A DNA stretch of 64,000 nucleotides from Amphiura filiformis (taxonomy: Eukaryota > Echinodermata > Ophiuroidea > Amphilepidida > Amphiuridae): assembly GCF_039555335.1 (NCBI RefSeq), contig NW_027305508.1, positions 744,001 through 808,000 of the forward strand. The letters run 5' to 3'. Both the position numbers and the translations under genes were made by a program. The notes under the pieces were generated by a model. That model saw nothing but the letters and a program-made list of their open reading frames with translations. It was not told the DNA's origin and did no database searches. Positions 23,589-33,964 of the stretch are shown here, one piece after another (position 1 is the stretch's first letter; every line of letters starts with the position of its first letter).

Positions 23589-25191
23589 GAAGTACAAGGT
23601 CCAATGTTGATTTTAAGATGTGGAACCATTTTGGATTTGACCCCTGGTGACCACAAAAAGGTAATACAGGGGTTAAAAATTGACAATGCTCTGAAAAGAG
23701 ACATACCAAATTACTCCTGATCACAAGGATTGAAACAAGATAAAGTTTGTGATATCTATGACCTATCGTTATGGAGTTAACGTACAAAATTAAAACACAT
23801 ATACAGGTAAAATGTCACTTTTTTTATATTAGGTCGTGCAGGGGTAAAATTTCAACTTGCTCCAATTTTGAAAAAACATGGTGGCAAATTGTTTGCCTAT
23901 AAATGTGTTCACATACTGAAATAGAGGTCAAATGCCATTGGATGGCCTTAAGGAGGCTGTGTACTCTCAGATACGCATGTAGTAAAAGTGCCATAACTTT
24001 GTAATTATTCGCAAGACATATAAAAGTATACATTTTTATGAAGGCAAGACATCAATAAATCTTAATATAAATACAGATTTGGGGTAAAAACAACAATTAT
24101 GAAGAAAATAACAAAAACGTGAGTTTTTGGCAATATTTTATGTTGTTTTTAGCTCAATCTTGAGGCTCCATTCCAAAAACGTTTTTTTATTTTTTTGATA
24201 TTGGCCTTATTTTTTGAGATATTGACCATATAAGGCATCAAATTGAACTTTTTAAAATTCACAAACGCCTATTTGCACAAAATGATGCCTAAAATTGGAA
24301 ATAAACCAAAATATAAAAAAATGAGAAAACCGTTTCTTAAGTCGATCATGCTTTTTATGAGGAGCATAATTGCTTACCTGTAGATGCTGTATTTATTGAG
24401 TTATCGTGTACCTAAATCACACAAAATTCACATTTTATCAGCTAAAACGGAGCCATTTGACCGCTAGGGTTTTGTGAAATCAGTGCTTCCGTGGTGTTTC
24501 CATAAGATGCGCCACACATGCAGATAAGCGTCGCGTATGCGTAGCGTATCTGTGCGTTACCAAATTGCGCGATACGCAACGCGATGCGTTGTTGCGCGTG
24601 TATCCTGCTGGTACAACAAAGATTTTCTTTCCTTTTAAATTTCAAACACGAGTGGAATAGTGAAATAAAATCCTTAAATATTGCAGTTGGAGTTTACAAA
24701 TCTGGATTTTCATTCCTTGTATTTATAAAAAACATAACAAAGTACAAACATATCAAAAAACTCAATTTCGCGAAAAGAAACAATGTCCAGAGTACACAGC
24801 AGCGTTAAGCCATTGTTGATCTTTGACTTCCATTGCACATAACAAGTAAACAGTTAAGAAGGCAAGTTCTATATCATTTTTTAATATTTATGTCAAGATG
24901 AGCAATTTGACACCATTTATGCTAAAATCAGAGTCAGTTGAAATTTTTACCCTACAACCAAAAATGTGATATTTTGCCTATAAAATGTTGTTTTTGTAGG
25001 ATATGCTATGTTACGATAGGTAATTTCTTAATCCTTGTGATCAGATGAGTAATTTGGAATATCTGTCAATAAAATCAGCAATTTTATTAATTACCACTGT
25101 ATGACTTTTTGTGACCTCTGGAGGACACCAAGGGTCAAATCAAAATAGTTCCACGTCTTACATGTAAAATCAACATTGGACCTTGTACTTC
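23589..25191. mobile_element. 1.6-kb foldback element with ~240-bp arms
   Basis: GAAGTACAAGGTCCAATGTT at the left reappears inverted at the right end. The arms share GTGGAACCATTTTG, TCACAAGGATT, AATTACTC and GGTGACCACAAA-type words. The interior (23.85-24.95 kb) encodes nothing recognisable, so it is non-autonomous. The central frames on either strand are chance. Confidence 0.65.
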
Positions 25192-25192
25192 G

Positions 25193-25640
25193 GGGTGCAC
25201 CACTCAGTCCGACACGACACTAGCCCGACTACACAAATTCCTTGTACTTAAGGGTGCATATGTCTGAAAATAAAAACCGCTACAACAGTCTGACACCATG
25301 CTAGTCCAAAACTGAAAACCATAGCACTAGTCCGCAACTGTGAACCACAGCACAAGTCTGAATCCGAAAAAACACTGCGCTAGTCATAATCTTCAGATTC
25401 GGACTAGCGCAGTGTTTTTCAGTTTCACACTAGCCCAATGGTTTCAGTTTCGGACCTATAGGGAATTTGTGTAGTCGGACTAGCGCAGTGTCGGAATGAA
25501 GGAGTGTTTTCCAGACTCGGACTAGCGGTAGCGGCATGTCGGACTGAAAAAGTGTTTCAGATTCGGACTAGCAGCATGATGGACGGGTACAGTGTATTTC
25601 AGATTCGGACTAGCGGCGTGTCGTGCTAGCGCTCTGTACT
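25193..25640. repeat. Inverted and tandem CGGACTAG-rich repeat
   Basis: Left arm CTCAGTCCGACACGACACTA and right arm (25456-25505) are inverted copies centred near 25385. Further direct copies of CAGATTCGGACTAGC follow to 25640. The motif CGGACTAG or its complement occurs at least eight times. Confidence 0.6.
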
Positions 25641-26571
25641 CTATATTTAATGTGGAAAATTTTTCAGTGCTTTAGCTAAGCAGCTGTACTATACTGTATG
25701 TACTCCCAGATCCACACGCCAAGGCTACTAATCACTACAAGTACGACTAAGTTTATTAACATCCAAAACTCAAAATGTTGCTAGTGAAGGTTTATGGTGA
25801 AAGTTTACGCAATAAATAAAATGATTACCAAAATGTACTTATGATTTGAAACTTTGCATTACATTTAGTGTACTCTAGATTTTTTTGATAATATAGCAGT
25901 ATGGGCTGTGCAATAATTATGATCCCCCTCCCGGACAATTTGATGTACCTTTCAACAAGATCGAATGATTTTTAAAGTTTGATAGTTTATTTATGATTTT
26001 ATGTGCATTCTGACTATAGCAAGATAGTACTTAGAATTTTTAAAGAAAAATACCCAATTTAAAAGTTGCACTTTACAGCGATCAATGGTTATTATGCAAG
26101 CATATTGTGGCATGTAAAACCCTGTCGTTGTCTTCACAGTGATTTCAAATTGAAATAATCGACTGTAACTTGTGGGCATTTTTCTTTAAAAAAACACTTC
26201 TTGGCTGTTGCCAATACTGATTGACATGATTGGATGTATGTGTATCAAAATACACGTAAACAAACCATCATTCTTTATGTCAAATCATTGTGAACACGAT
26301 TATTAGTTCTGAAGCTACAGGCGTTATAACAGTTGCATAGGCTTTGTATAAGTTCACTTTCTACATAAAATAACTACAAGAAACCTGTTTACTAATGCAT
26401 TGACTTGCAACATTTATTCAGTTATATTGATATAGTTTAGATTAGAACATCACTTCTAAGTTGAGTATTCCCCAGGTGCACGTGTCATTTTAACCAATCA
26501 TATCCATTTTAACCAAGATTTTAAAAATCTTCCACAGTGGGAGCATGTTCTTGAAGTGGAATTGACTATAT
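25641..26571. other. Noncoding stretch with one partial element end
   Basis: GGGCTGTGCAATAATTATGA at about 25902 is the left end of the family seen whole at 36187-36622. The remainder shows nothing I can name. Confidence 0.4.
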
Positions 26572-26708
26572 TTGAAGACCGATTTAAAAAGACTAGTTTG
26601 ACATCCTGTCAACAAGACCGAGTTTGTACTGTGCAGGTCCGCAACCATTCATACCTCGCCTTTGCCCTGAAGTGGGATGCAAACCAGTCTTTTTAATTCG
26701 GTCTTCAA
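26572..26708. mobile_element. 137-bp hairpin MITE
   Basis: TTGAAGACCGATTTAAAAAG and its inverted partner CTTTTTAATTCGGTCTTCAA form the ends. There is no coding content. Confidence 0.6.
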
Positions 26709-27360
26709 TTATAGTGTTAATTATTTTGAAATCCATACTCTCCCTGTATATGACTTATAAATCTGTAATGTTCCACAACTGGAGTGGGTATTAAAAGTAA
26801 TTCATACACTCCTATATCAAAGCAGCCAATCAGAAAAGCTGTTAGAAAAGTACTGAAACATGCATTGATTGTGTATATTGTGCACTCCAGCGTACTACGC
26901 GCAGTGTTTCGCTTCAGCGTTCAGCGTCAAGCGTAGGATTGATTCATTTTTCGGGCGGGTTGATGCATTTATATTTGGTTCTTTTTCCAACATTTTTAGT
27001 GATAATTTGTTATATAAAAAAAGGAAAAATCATGTGGTTTTTTCCTTCTCGTGTATTAAATAGATTAATAAACCTGTATATACTGCCAAAGGTCCATGGT
27101 TCAGCTATGGTGCAGTAACCACTCTAGTTTAGTTTGTTGCTGGTATACATGCATCAAAAGTCTCCTGCACATAGTAAAAGTCCATCTGATGTTGAAAACG
27201 ATGCCGCACAGTGCAACAATAATACCTCTAGGGCATATGATGGTGCTTTCACTTAAGGGGCTGGTACCACCGGGGTACCACATACAAATAGAAGAACTTG
27301 CGCTGACCATTCAATCAGAATCTGGGTGGATCTGTGAGCTCTGAAAAACAAAGAGAGAGA
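26709..27360. other. Noncoding, possible minus-strand acceptor at 27344
   Basis: On the minus strand TTTGTTTTTCAG precedes AGCTCACAGATCC, and every frame stops soon after. If the candidate minus-strand exon ending at 28894 is real, this could be its last exon (ELTDPPRF then stop). Support is weak. Confidence 0.2.
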
Positions 27361-27417
27361 GAGAAAAATTTTAATATGTTTTACATAACACATACAAAGA
27401 ATTTAGGGGCATTTTAA

Positions 27418-27726
27418 GGGGTACTACACCCTGTAGTAAATTTAGTGACTAGTTTTGCATTTTTCTCAAAAATAATAACACACCTTTACAAGGAATCCAA
27501 TTACTACACTGAAATTTCAGTGACCCAAGACAAGCGGTTCAGTATATATGATAGGAAATGAGGTACATCCTAGCGGTACCTTACTTCTTATCATAAATAA
27601 CAAACCGCTTGTCTTGGGTCACTGAAATTCCAGTGTATTAATTGGATTCCTTGCCCTATAATAAATTTTTTTATTAGTTTTTGAGAAAATGCAAAAATTG
27701 ACACAAATTTACCACCTAGTACCCCT
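27418..27726. mobile_element. TTAA-flanked palindromic MITE (GGGGTACTAC family)
   Basis: It is flanked by TTAA on both sides, with ends GGGGTACTAC and (inverted) AGGGGTACTAG. The arms are inverted copies through GGAATCCAATTA and CCAAGACAAGCGGTT. A related copy is at 60711-61026. TTAA duplication is used by piggyBac and Kolobok superfamilies; which one applies is not decided. Confidence 0.75.
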
Positions 27727-28089
27727 TTAAGTGTTTTCAATATTTAATAATTGGCACACACACCCTCATTAAGGTCATTGGTCATGTACAAACATATCAT
27801 GTAGACAATATGGACTATAAACATGATAAAAAACTGCTTAAAATCACAACTAGCTTACAAAACTTTATACTCTATATAATGTACACCAATATTTTACTTT
27901 TTTATGCATAATTGACATCCGGAGGATGGGTTGGTACCAGTTGTGGTTGCAGTGTGGTAAATAAGCAAATGGCCCGGGCAAATGGGCACTTGTTCTTGAA
28001 TCTTTGGGCCCTCTTAAATCAGGTGGGCCCACAAGACAAATTTTCATCGGGCCCGCATTGATTTTAATGGGCTACGGGCTTTACCACGC

Positions 28090-28310
28090 TGTGTGGTTGT
28101 AGCACTAACCTCTCGATCACCACCATGGCCTGGGTTTATTCCTGCACTGAGTGCTGAAAGTGAGCATGGTAAATTGGTAATCGATCCATGACCATTCCTC
28201 CAAGGTTCTTCCCAAGGTACTCCAGTATTCTTTGTAGTTTGTACATTCTAAAAACTTCCTCAGTGGTGGTACAAAATTTGCATGGGCTTCCCCAGTCACA
28301 CCCAAAAATC
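28090..28310 (+). mobile_element. SINE-like fragment
   Basis: A tRNA-like head with GCCTGGGTTTATTCCTGC in the B-box position is followed by CCTCCAAGGTTCTTCCCAAG, which parallels the TTCTCCGGGATCTCCGG body of the SINE at 6755. Its 3' tail is unclear. Confidence 0.4.
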
Positions 28311-28890
28311 ACAGAAAATTACACTATTTTTGAGAAAAAATTGGCAATTTTGCAAATCCCCCAATTTTGGAAATGATTTTAGGCTAATGAAATGAAATGA
28401 TTAATTTCCCATCACATTTTTTTCCGTAAAATATGAGGTCATGATTTCATTATTCATTATTTTGGAAAATTTCATTATTGTCAAAACTTTCATTTCAAAA
28501 CAGTTAACGCTGAGATCATCATTACAAACATTTTGCAACAGATTGAGAAAAGATTTGAATTTGTTTTTATTAAAATGAAAAGAAATTTCCAATCACTAGA
28601 AACATGATGAGGTAATCCTTAAATTTCCATTTTCTAAAAAAAATGCTGATTATGATCAGCAGGGGATGTCAAACATTTTGTCTTTTTTTTTTTTTTTTTG
28701 AGTATCAATTTTGATTATTTCCATCTCAATTTTCAGATAATTGACTTTTTTATGAAAATAATGAAAGTTTTGGTCAAATTGAAAAGGTGACGAGGGCGAG
28801 TGACGGAAAACTAATAATTTCACTACATAAGCCTTGTGATCATGCACTCCAAAGACCAAGACCTGGGAAAAATTAAGTTTTATAATACGA
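28311..28890. other. AT-rich noncoding DNA
   Basis: It contains a T-run at 28681-28699 and scattered ATTTCATTATT words. No gene is seen. Confidence 0.3.
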
Positions 28891-28893
28891 TAC

Positions 28894-28970
28894 CTTTCAT
28901 TCTTGCTCTGCTTCTGTGAGTGGGTTTTGAAAAGGAGTCATCAGCCATGGTTTCAAAGCATAGCCAGAAT
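28894..28970 (-). CDS. Candidate internal exon, unknown protein
   Basis: Minus-strand acceptor ATATACAAAG and donor ATGAAAG|GTATCG bound 77 nt. Spliced from the candidate exon at 30980-31179 the phases agree and the frame reads RFWLCFETMADDSFSKPTH and onwards. The acceptor has a poor pyrimidine tract. It could instead start translation at its own ATG (MADDSFSKPTHRSRARMK). Confidence 0.3.
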
Positions 28971-28975
28971 CTTTG

Positions 28976-30970
28976 TATATATACATCCATTCTCAAATGC
29001 TAAGAGAGTGTGCTGCTTGTCCATTGTGCCATGCCACATTGAGGATTACAGACAAGTTGAACATTGAGACATTTTCCTGTATTTGTAAAAATTAGCAAAG
29101 ATTGAAAATTAATTTATCTTTGAAATGTAATGAACATGTGTACTAGCCTACCAGGTATTTTATAAGGCTGGGAGTAATACCGGAAAGGGAAATTGAGTTC
29201 TGCTCGAGATATGTAATGCCCAGGTACAAAAATGAGCTGCTTGACCCACTGCTCAATACCTGAAGGCCATTATTTAACAATTCATAACCTCATGAATAAA
29301 CGCGACACATGTGATCCAATCATTTTTTTTTTTTCTTAAAAAAGTAGAGCACGGTTACTAATATTCAACAGTGGACCTCCACACCATCAGCGTAAATACT
29401 GTAAATACCTCTGCACGTGACGTCAAATATTCTCTCTGCTTGCGCGTGCTCAGCCGTGCTGGCCACTATATTTGTATTTCGCGCTACCATATTTGCACAG
29501 ATTGTGATTCACAAAATCTGTTATTGGTCGTCCTGTTTTAGCCTGTTCAATTTTTGTAAAGGCAAAATGTAACAAGCGCGACAGAATCTTGGAAGGTGCG
29601 GATTGAACATGTTGAAGGGCCCATATTGTATTCAAATTTGACATTTTTAAAAGTACTTCTTGGCCAAGATTGCACACTATATGAACGCTAGTGGCTCTGT
29701 GATACAAAATGTATACACACACACATATAAACGTAGTAGAAGAAAGCATATCAAGGCATTTTAATAGCCAGATGAGTGTCTTTAAGGCGTCCAAAATGGT
29801 CAAAAATACCTCGGTTAAAAAAAGGCAAAATGTTTTGATTTTTCACAATGGCAATGTCCTCCAAATAACCGATGCAGTTTATTATTAAAGTAAGTGTGCA
29901 GAGCATGTTAAAATTTTGATCATAAGTGTAAAGAAGGTGCACGAAGTGCTCAAAAATTTAGAATCGTATAACTAATGATTGTGCGTACATTTTGATCGTA
30001 AGTTATCAAGAATGCGTGCACAGCGCTCGAAAATTTTGGGTCACCAGCCCTTAATAATTTTATAACCCCTAATTTTGGTGTAAAAAATTATAACCCCTCC
30101 CGCCCCTATTTTTTGGTCTATGGCCTCACCAAGTATATTCATGACCCACCCTCTTCTGAAGAAAATGACAGTCCCTGCGTAATAACAGATTTAAGCTTAC
30201 TTTGTCTTGGGCTTGGCAATAATGCCATGGCCAATGGCAATGCCACTTAAATATTACTAAAATCTACTGGTTAAATTTAGTACCTTTCATGTTGGTGACG
30301 GATGTAGATTTGCATGAGCGACACCAACTCCAAGCCAAGTCTGCTGTATACTGTTAGCATCTGCAGTCAATGTGATGAGCATTGATTCCTCCGGACCCAG
30401 TCATGCCAGTTAATGATGGATTACATTTAGATCAATGCATTGCTGCACCGTTGACGTTGTCATATATATCGGACGTGTCGAACATGATAATTGATAATCT
30501 CTTTTTGCAACTAATTTTATCACCTTTTTTGGCCTTATCTCATCCGCAGATGTACCTCAGTTTATGCAGTAGTTAATTCAGGATAATACATATTACAAAA
30601 ACTTAGTCAAGATCATTTTTGGGCGAAGATTTCGGATGAAATAACCGTATTTACTCCTCACAATTCAGCAAACATGCATGACATGACAACCTTTCGCGGG
30701 AAATTCCTTGTTTACATTGGTTCAAATGAATATTAATTAGATTGGCTGGATACGTCACACGAATTCATGGCCAATCTCATGAATAAGTAATAGCAGAAAA
30801 ATGACGCTGCCATCAACGGCGACAATAACTACTATGACGTCACTGTCCTCAAATTGTACATGAGAGTTGCCATTCCACGCACTTCGTGCGTAACCGTCGA
30901 TCTTCCTTGCACAAACCATGTCATGACATGATACTATGAGCTTAAAATAGCTAATTTGCAAAGAAACTCA
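28976..30970. other. Noncoding stretch, no element resolved
   Basis: It includes a (CA)n-like patch at 29715 and several CAAAATTTT repeats near 29930-30110. Short frames only. Confidence 0.3.
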
Positions 30971-30979
30971 AACGCTTAC

Positions 30980-31179
30980 CTGGCTAGGAATGCATCAACC
31001 ACACCAATTACTTCTCTGGCTTGACTGTAGATTCTCAAAATTTTGAGAAAATGAAATGTTTTCGAATACACTGCAAAACTCAGCGTTAGCGACACCGTCG
31101 TGTGGAAATTTTTCATCATTGCGAAGGGAGACAAGCTGTGTGATGATAAGAGAACACACCACAAAAACCTTCTTCGCAT
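30980..31179 (-). CDS. Candidate first exon of a minus-strand gene
   Basis: The frame from 31179 (MRRRFLWCVLLSSHSL...) is open to a strong donor, GCCAG|GTAAGC, and carries a hydrophobic N-terminal stretch. An earlier ATG at 31192 opens a 65-codon frame that stops at 30995, before the donor, so it would act as an upstream frame. No family is recognised. It joins in phase to 28894-28970. Confidence 0.3.
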
Positions 31180-31299
31180 TGATTTTATACACGCAAAGTT
31201 ATGAAAGTAGAGTTCACGTTTATGTGCAAAAGTAGATATTTTCCCAGTTTTAAAGTATAAATTATGTATATCATCTTAGAGAAGAACATTTTGCATACC

Positions 31300-32373
31300 A
31301 TGGTATGCATTAGCTTTAACATTGCTCGGCTACTTGTTGAGAAAATCAGCGATACATAAAAAAAAACCGATTTGACGACTGCTAACTACATTTTCCCCTT
31401 GTGTATTCATGCGCAAATAGTCTTAAATATTGCCCGAATATTCCCGTTTCTTTTTAACCTGTGTGACATTCACATTAAGAAATTGTATTTAAACACGATT
31501 TTGAACACTAAAATTGCTAATATTATATCAATTTGTCACATTTTGAATGTAAAGATGGCACTATATGACTGATAAACTTGGGCAGAAGCTGGCAGAAGTC
31601 TGATTTAGTGGTATAAGCCCTTGAATTAAAATGACCACGTGGTGATATATAACTGGGTGGAATATTTCCTAAAAATTGCAAAAATTCTTCAAATTATTTG
31701 CGAACCACGCAAAAGGTTAATCAAAATTGTAAGGATATAATGCAATATATTTCTTAATTCACATTTGATTCACAAGTTGACAAATATTTTTATAGTTACG
31801 AACACGTATATTATCACCAAACTCGATACAAAAAGTCTATGCAAAACATCATACTTTAAAAGTATGTCGATAATTATGCTATACCGGGTCCGAGTTTTAC
31901 AATTTGTAGGCAGCTGATTGATATTTTCTTGTCCGTTTTCTGACCTTAGACAAAGTCGTTAACCCTTAACACGCGCATATTGTGTGTAAATAACAAAATA
32001 CATTATTTTGTGCGCCCATTTTTCCGCATTTTTCGGCAACGTGAACATCTATGTTGAAATATATACGAAAACAATCATATGCCCAAATAGGGGGACCTAT
32101 GTAGTATGTTCTGAATTCTTTTAGATTCTGAATTTGTAAAAAATAAATAAGGGTACTGTTATTATGCTAACAGCTAACATCTAGACTTTGGCCGTGGGCA
32201 AACCAGTAAACAAACGTCTTGCTATTAAACTCCAGCGTTTCTAGGATATATTTTTGAAGCGTATAATTTCATCCATGACCGCGGATAACACACAATTCAA
32301 TTTAAAATCAATTAAAATTGATTTTATGTAATTAGTGTAGTGTGTGTTTTCATATAATTGTATGACAGAAATA
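31300..32373. other. AT-rich intergenic DNA
   Basis: A short GCAAAACATCATACTTTAAA sequence at 31842 repeats a word of the 2590 cluster. Otherwise nothing. Confidence 0.3.
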
Positions 32374-33125
32374 CTACTGTCTGTTCAATTAGCTTAGATT
32401 CTTGAATTTTTAAGATATTTGACAAAATAAAAAATTGCGGCCAAATTCATCAAAGAAAAGTGTTAGCACAGCCTTAGACCTAACGTGATTTATACTTTTC
32501 AAATTCCCAAGTTCAATCTAAAACCCCATTTCTTTTCAATTTTGCCTCATTTTAGACAATTACTTGGGTCCACCAAAAGGGTTCGCGACCTTTTTACAAA
32601 TCGAGTGGGACGGCCCATTCTCAACTTAGGACATAGGTCTACCCTATCCAATTTAGCAAAACAATCTGTCCACCAATCTGTCCTGCCATTTCAATTGTTA
32701 TACCGTTCCGGTTATTGGATAGGTTCTATAGGTGATGATGGTCCAGCGGTTTTTGTTATAACGAAATTATATGGCGCGATTACATTTTATCGGGCGTTTT
32801 ATGCATTTTATTCTGAGCATTATTTTTTTCCTAAACAATGACATTAAAATTATGGATTTCGTTCTTATTTCAACTAGTTTACAATGTAAATTGAGTTTTG
32901 TTTAATACCATCATTCCTTCCCAAGAATATCAGCATTCGCTTGACATTTTCAGATACAGTGACTTTACAAGAACCTGATCGTTTTAAATAATATTTTCTT
33001 GTACAAAAGTTCTTTTGTTTCCCAATGTCCTTCTCATAGTTTGTATATATTCAACAAACGAATTGAAAATAAATGTGTAGTTTTATAATACGCCTATAGG
33101 CCTACACCTTCTCAGACCCATTCGA

Positions 33126-33172
<47 letters not shown>

Positions 33173-33678
33173 ACAAATAAACAAACAAACAAACAAACAA
33201 ACAAATAAATAAATAAATAAATAAATAAATACGCAAGGAATGTATTGATATAAGCTGGGCCTATTTTAGAAAACTTAATAAATAAATAATAACGTAATGT
33301 TTCAATAGTAGGATTTCAACACAAACAGGCATAATGGCAAATATAGCTATTTTGCTGGACAATTATACTTCTTGATGCGGATGATCGAATAAATACTATC
33401 TCAGCGCATTATGACATTCGTCCCCATTGCTCTAAATGGATTGATTCAAAAAAGTTTATGATACCCGACGTTCTACGGCTTGTTATAAAAATATCGCGGG
33501 AAAAGACCAAAATTGAAAAGAAATGGGGTTTTAAATTGAACTTTAGAATTTGAAAAGTATAAATCACGTTAGGTCTAAGGCTGTGCTAACACTTTTCTTT
33601 GATGACTTTGGCCACAATTTTGTATTTTTTCAAATATCTTAAAAATTCAAGAATCTAAGCTAATTGAACAGACAGTAG
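32374..33678. mobile_element. 1.3-kb element with ~165-bp inverted ends
   Basis: The ends CTACTGTCTGTTCAATTAGC and inverted partner pair inwards for about 165 bp (TTAAGATATTTGA, CTTAGACCTAACGTGATTTA, AAACCCCATTTCTTTTCAAT). A plus-strand frame of 118 codons (32485-32841) begins inside the left arm and resembles no transposase I know. A tetranucleotide array lies within the interior. Confidence 0.6.
33122..33231. repeat. (AAAT)n / (AAAC)n microsatellite
   Basis: Pure AAAT units flank a central AAAC block over about 110 bp. Confidence 0.9.
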
Positions 33679-33739
33679 GTTCAATTCAATGCACAAATAA
33701 AAGCTGACACCATAAATTTTACTCACTATTATCGTAAAA

Positions 33740-33897
33740 CCAAACCGCGCCATATATTTGTTTTGGCATTAAAGCTATTGTGTTACTCATACCAATTGGC
33801 AAACCGGTTTGGCAACTCCATACAGTAGCATCAGTCAGTCTACGAGAGATGACGACCAGGGTTGAGGAATATACTTGCTGAGCACTCATGGTGAGAG
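33740..33897 (+). promoter_or_regulatory. Promoter and leader of gene 1
   Basis: CATATATTTG (33751) is TATA-like, CCAATTGG (33791) is CCAAT-like, and TCAGTCAGTC (near 33830) fits an initiator. Two ATGs lie in the leader: one at 33849 opening a 10-codon frame, and one at 33888 opening a 23-codon frame that overlaps the real start in another phase. Both could damp translation of the main frame. Confidence 0.4.
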
Positions 33898-33964
33898 ATG
33901 AATTCTATTCTCTGTTATTTTCTGCTTGTCGCAGCTCTAAGCAAATCAGCTACAAGTAATGATG
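33898..33964 (+). CDS. Gene 1 exon 1: signal peptide
   Basis: Encodes MNSILCYFLLVAALSKSATS plus ND and ends in phase 1 at AATGATG|GTGAGT. The start is chosen because only this frame gives a hydrophobic leader and continues in phase into exon 2. Two earlier ATGs lead to stops. Confidence 0.75.

Noticed and set aside
32485-32841. 118-codon plus-strand frame
   Set aside because: It starts inside the inverted end of a foldback element and has no transposase or other motif. Kept only as part of that element.
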